DNA of 64,000 nucleotides, taken from the NCBI GenBank assembly GCA_028274465.1, contig CM051456.1, positions 124,326,880 to 124,390,879 of the forward strand, read 5' to 3'. This document shows, piece after piece, positions 62,601 through 64,000 of this stretch (position 1 is its first letter; each line of letters begins with the position of its first letter). The DNA comes from Plantago ovata (taxonomy: Eukaryota; Streptophyta; Magnoliopsida; Lamiales; Plantaginaceae). Below the pieces are notes generated by a model. The model had not been told where the DNA came from. It searched no databases and worked only from the letters and a program-made list of their open reading frames with translations. Both the position numbers and the translations under genes were made by a program.

Positions 62601-63474
62601 AAATTACAGGGATTTGTTATTATCTTAGACAACTAACTTTAGTTTTTTCATTGTTTTCAGAAACAAAGAACTTATGTTGGGATCAGGCGTGCTCTCAGTT
62701 CTCCAGAAAATGATAGCGAATCCTGATTGTATGGGAGCAGCCACAGCCCTTTATGTGAACCTCTCCTGCCTTGAAGAGGCCAAACCAATTATAGGGACCA
62801 CTGAAGCTGTACCGTTCTTAATGTCAGTCCTCCAACGCGAAACAGACTTGCAATGCAAACTCGACTCTCTTCACACTCTGTATAACATCGCCAGTCACCC
62901 TTCCAATATACCCCACCTCCTCTCTAATGGCATCATCAATTGCCTACAAACTCTCATTACTCAACCAAAGGATAACCGTTGGACAGAAAAATGCATTGCG
63001 GTCCTAATTTACATTGGTTCAAGCCAAGCTGCAAGACAAGAGATGATTTCCTCTCCTGGCCTCATCTCTCGTCTAGCTACTATCTTAGATATTGGTGAGC
63101 CCATTGAGCAAGAACAAGCCGCAGCTTGTCTTCTTATATTATGTAATGCGGATGAGAAGTGCAGTGAAATGGTTCTTCAAGAAGGGGTGATACCTTCTTT
63201 GGTATCAATATCAGTGAACGGCACGGTGAGAGGGAAACAGAAAGCTCAAAAGCTTTTGATGTTATTCCGAGAGCAAAGGCAGCGGGACCCATCACCTGTC
63301 CGCACCCGGCAGCAGAGTGAAATCACCCGGCAGCGGAGTGAAAGTACGGACTTGCGGACGCCCTTGCCTCCTGATGAGCCAAAGCCGTTGAGCAAGTCGT
63401 TTTCGAAGAGGAAAGTTGGTAAGACATTGAGTTTTTGGTGGAAGAACAAGAGTTTTTCTGTGCACCAGCAATGA
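59656..63474 (+). CDS. U-box E3 ubiquitin ligase with ARM repeats (PUB6/PUB7/PUB45-like)
   Basis: Predicted plant U-box ubiquitin ligase. Exons 59656-59709, 59937-60122, 60554-60661, 60886-62069 and 62661-63474 join in phase to give 781 residues, close to the Arabidopsis relatives I recall (about 770-780). The start MDTTSEIEDNLLSIGEPK corresponds to that of the family. Residues about 19-260 form the U-box N-terminal helical region (RPRSTSGIQALCSLHIALEK, AECSKIYLAITGD, ELESFHQAASKLGITSSRAA). The U-box is at about 282-355 (PPEELRCPISLQLMYDPV, SGQTYERVCIEKWF, CPKTQQQL), with the E2-binding surface residues apparently intact. ARM repeats run from about 440 to 710 (MGANGFVEALLEFL, MALFNLAVNNNRNKEL, LNLSCLEEAKP-like, MVLQEGVIPSLVSISVNG). 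The tail is basic and ends FWWKNKSFSVHQQ. Substrates are not predictable from sequence. Confidence 0.94.
62095..62425. repeat. Local duplications in U-box gene intron 4
   Basis: AAAAAGATGCACTTTCTAAT occurs at about 62097 and 62401, and AAGAAATATAATGCTTAAGA at about 62309 and 62367. These indicate small rearrangements inside the intron. Confidence 0.75.
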
Positions 63475-64000
63475 TGGAATCATCACAGATGTAGTAATAC
63501 TTTTAGATATCTTGTTAGTGCTGTAAATTTGTATCACGTCTGCTGTGTTTCTTTTCCTGATCTTTGGGCTTTTCTGTTGTTTTAGATATTGGATGTACAG
63601 GCCCCTTAATTGATGGGTTTTTGCCTTGAACTCTATTTGGACAAATCTCGCATACAAGTAGAAACATTTATGGGAGTTGGGAGTTAAAAACACTGGAAAA
63701 TTCTTTTCCAGTCATCGGTTGCATATGGCCATATGGGTCATGAGCTTAGTCTGAAACTATAACACTATACTATGGAAGGAGTTTAGTTCAAACTGATATC
63801 ACCTCAAGTCTCATCACCTTTGTATGCCTTTGTTCCAAGGGGGGACATGGTTTGATTCGAAAAAAGTATATTTAATGAGCCACAGTTAGGAAACACCTTT
63901 CTATGATTTAATTCGAAAAATGGACATTTAATTAGCTACAGGCATCAGGCGGGAAAAATATACACGTAATGCGCCCGAATCACATAACCATCCACTGTCA
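63475..64000. other. U-box gene 3' UTR and downstream sequence
   Basis: The first 150-250 bases are likely 3' UTR. The remainder has no gene. Two short related words (TTTGATTCGAAAAA... and TTTAATTCGAAAAA...) repeat near 63850 and 63908. Confidence 0.5.

Overview
The window is nuclear DNA from a flowering plant, very probably a eudicot. It has AT-rich intergenic DNA, many GT-AG introns, TA microsatellites, MITEs, SINEs and plant-specific gene families. From memory of Arabidopsis, several neighbours match genes near At1g67480-At1g67530 and the duplicated block near At1g24310-At1g24330: F-box/kelch, glucosidase I, LRR kinase, NUP54 and U-box ARM protein. I could not run a search, so this synteny is a recollection. 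All exon structures were built by hand from splice sites, reading-phase continuity and remembered homologues.

Layout. 1-6095 (-): Pol I factor TAF1A-like gene, 3' end cut by the window edge. 8.5-13.0 kb (+): F-box/kelch gene with a long spliced leader and an internal duplication at the F-box. 14.1-15.5 kb (+): DUF1365 gene with a frameshift, followed by a LINE RNase H remnant. 15.7-18.4 kb: AT-rich repeats. 18.5-22.2 kb (+): nucleoporin NUP54, with a PIF/Harbinger MITE in an intron. 22.8-31.8 kb (-): 22-exon glucosidase I (GCS1), tail to tail with NUP54, with an apparent 1-bp deletion in one exon. 32.4-33.1 kb (-): decayed copia gag. 33.5-36.6 kb (-): LRR receptor-like kinase. 39.9-44.8 kb (-): proteasome beta-5 subunit, with three foldback elements in one intron and four site II motifs upstream. 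45-58.8 kb: gene-poor tract with a TA microsatellite, a possible solo LTR, a Harbinger-type MITE, two SINEs, a 0.9-kb Mutator-like foldback, a foldback interrupted by a second Mutator-like element, and tandem repeats. 59.0-63.5 kb (+): PUB6/7/45-type U-box ARM-repeat E3 ligase.

The genes are conserved housekeeping or signalling functions: Pol I transcription, nuclear pore, ER N-glycan trimming, proteasome, ubiquitination and receptor kinase. They do not form a pathway; the order reflects ancestral plant synteny. I found no clearly new multi-gene system. The most unusual signals are a 45-bp near-perfect hairpin at 7.15-7.28 kb that pairs best as minus-strand RNA, the nested Mutator-like foldbacks, the F-box duplication, and frameshifts in two otherwise well-conserved genes.
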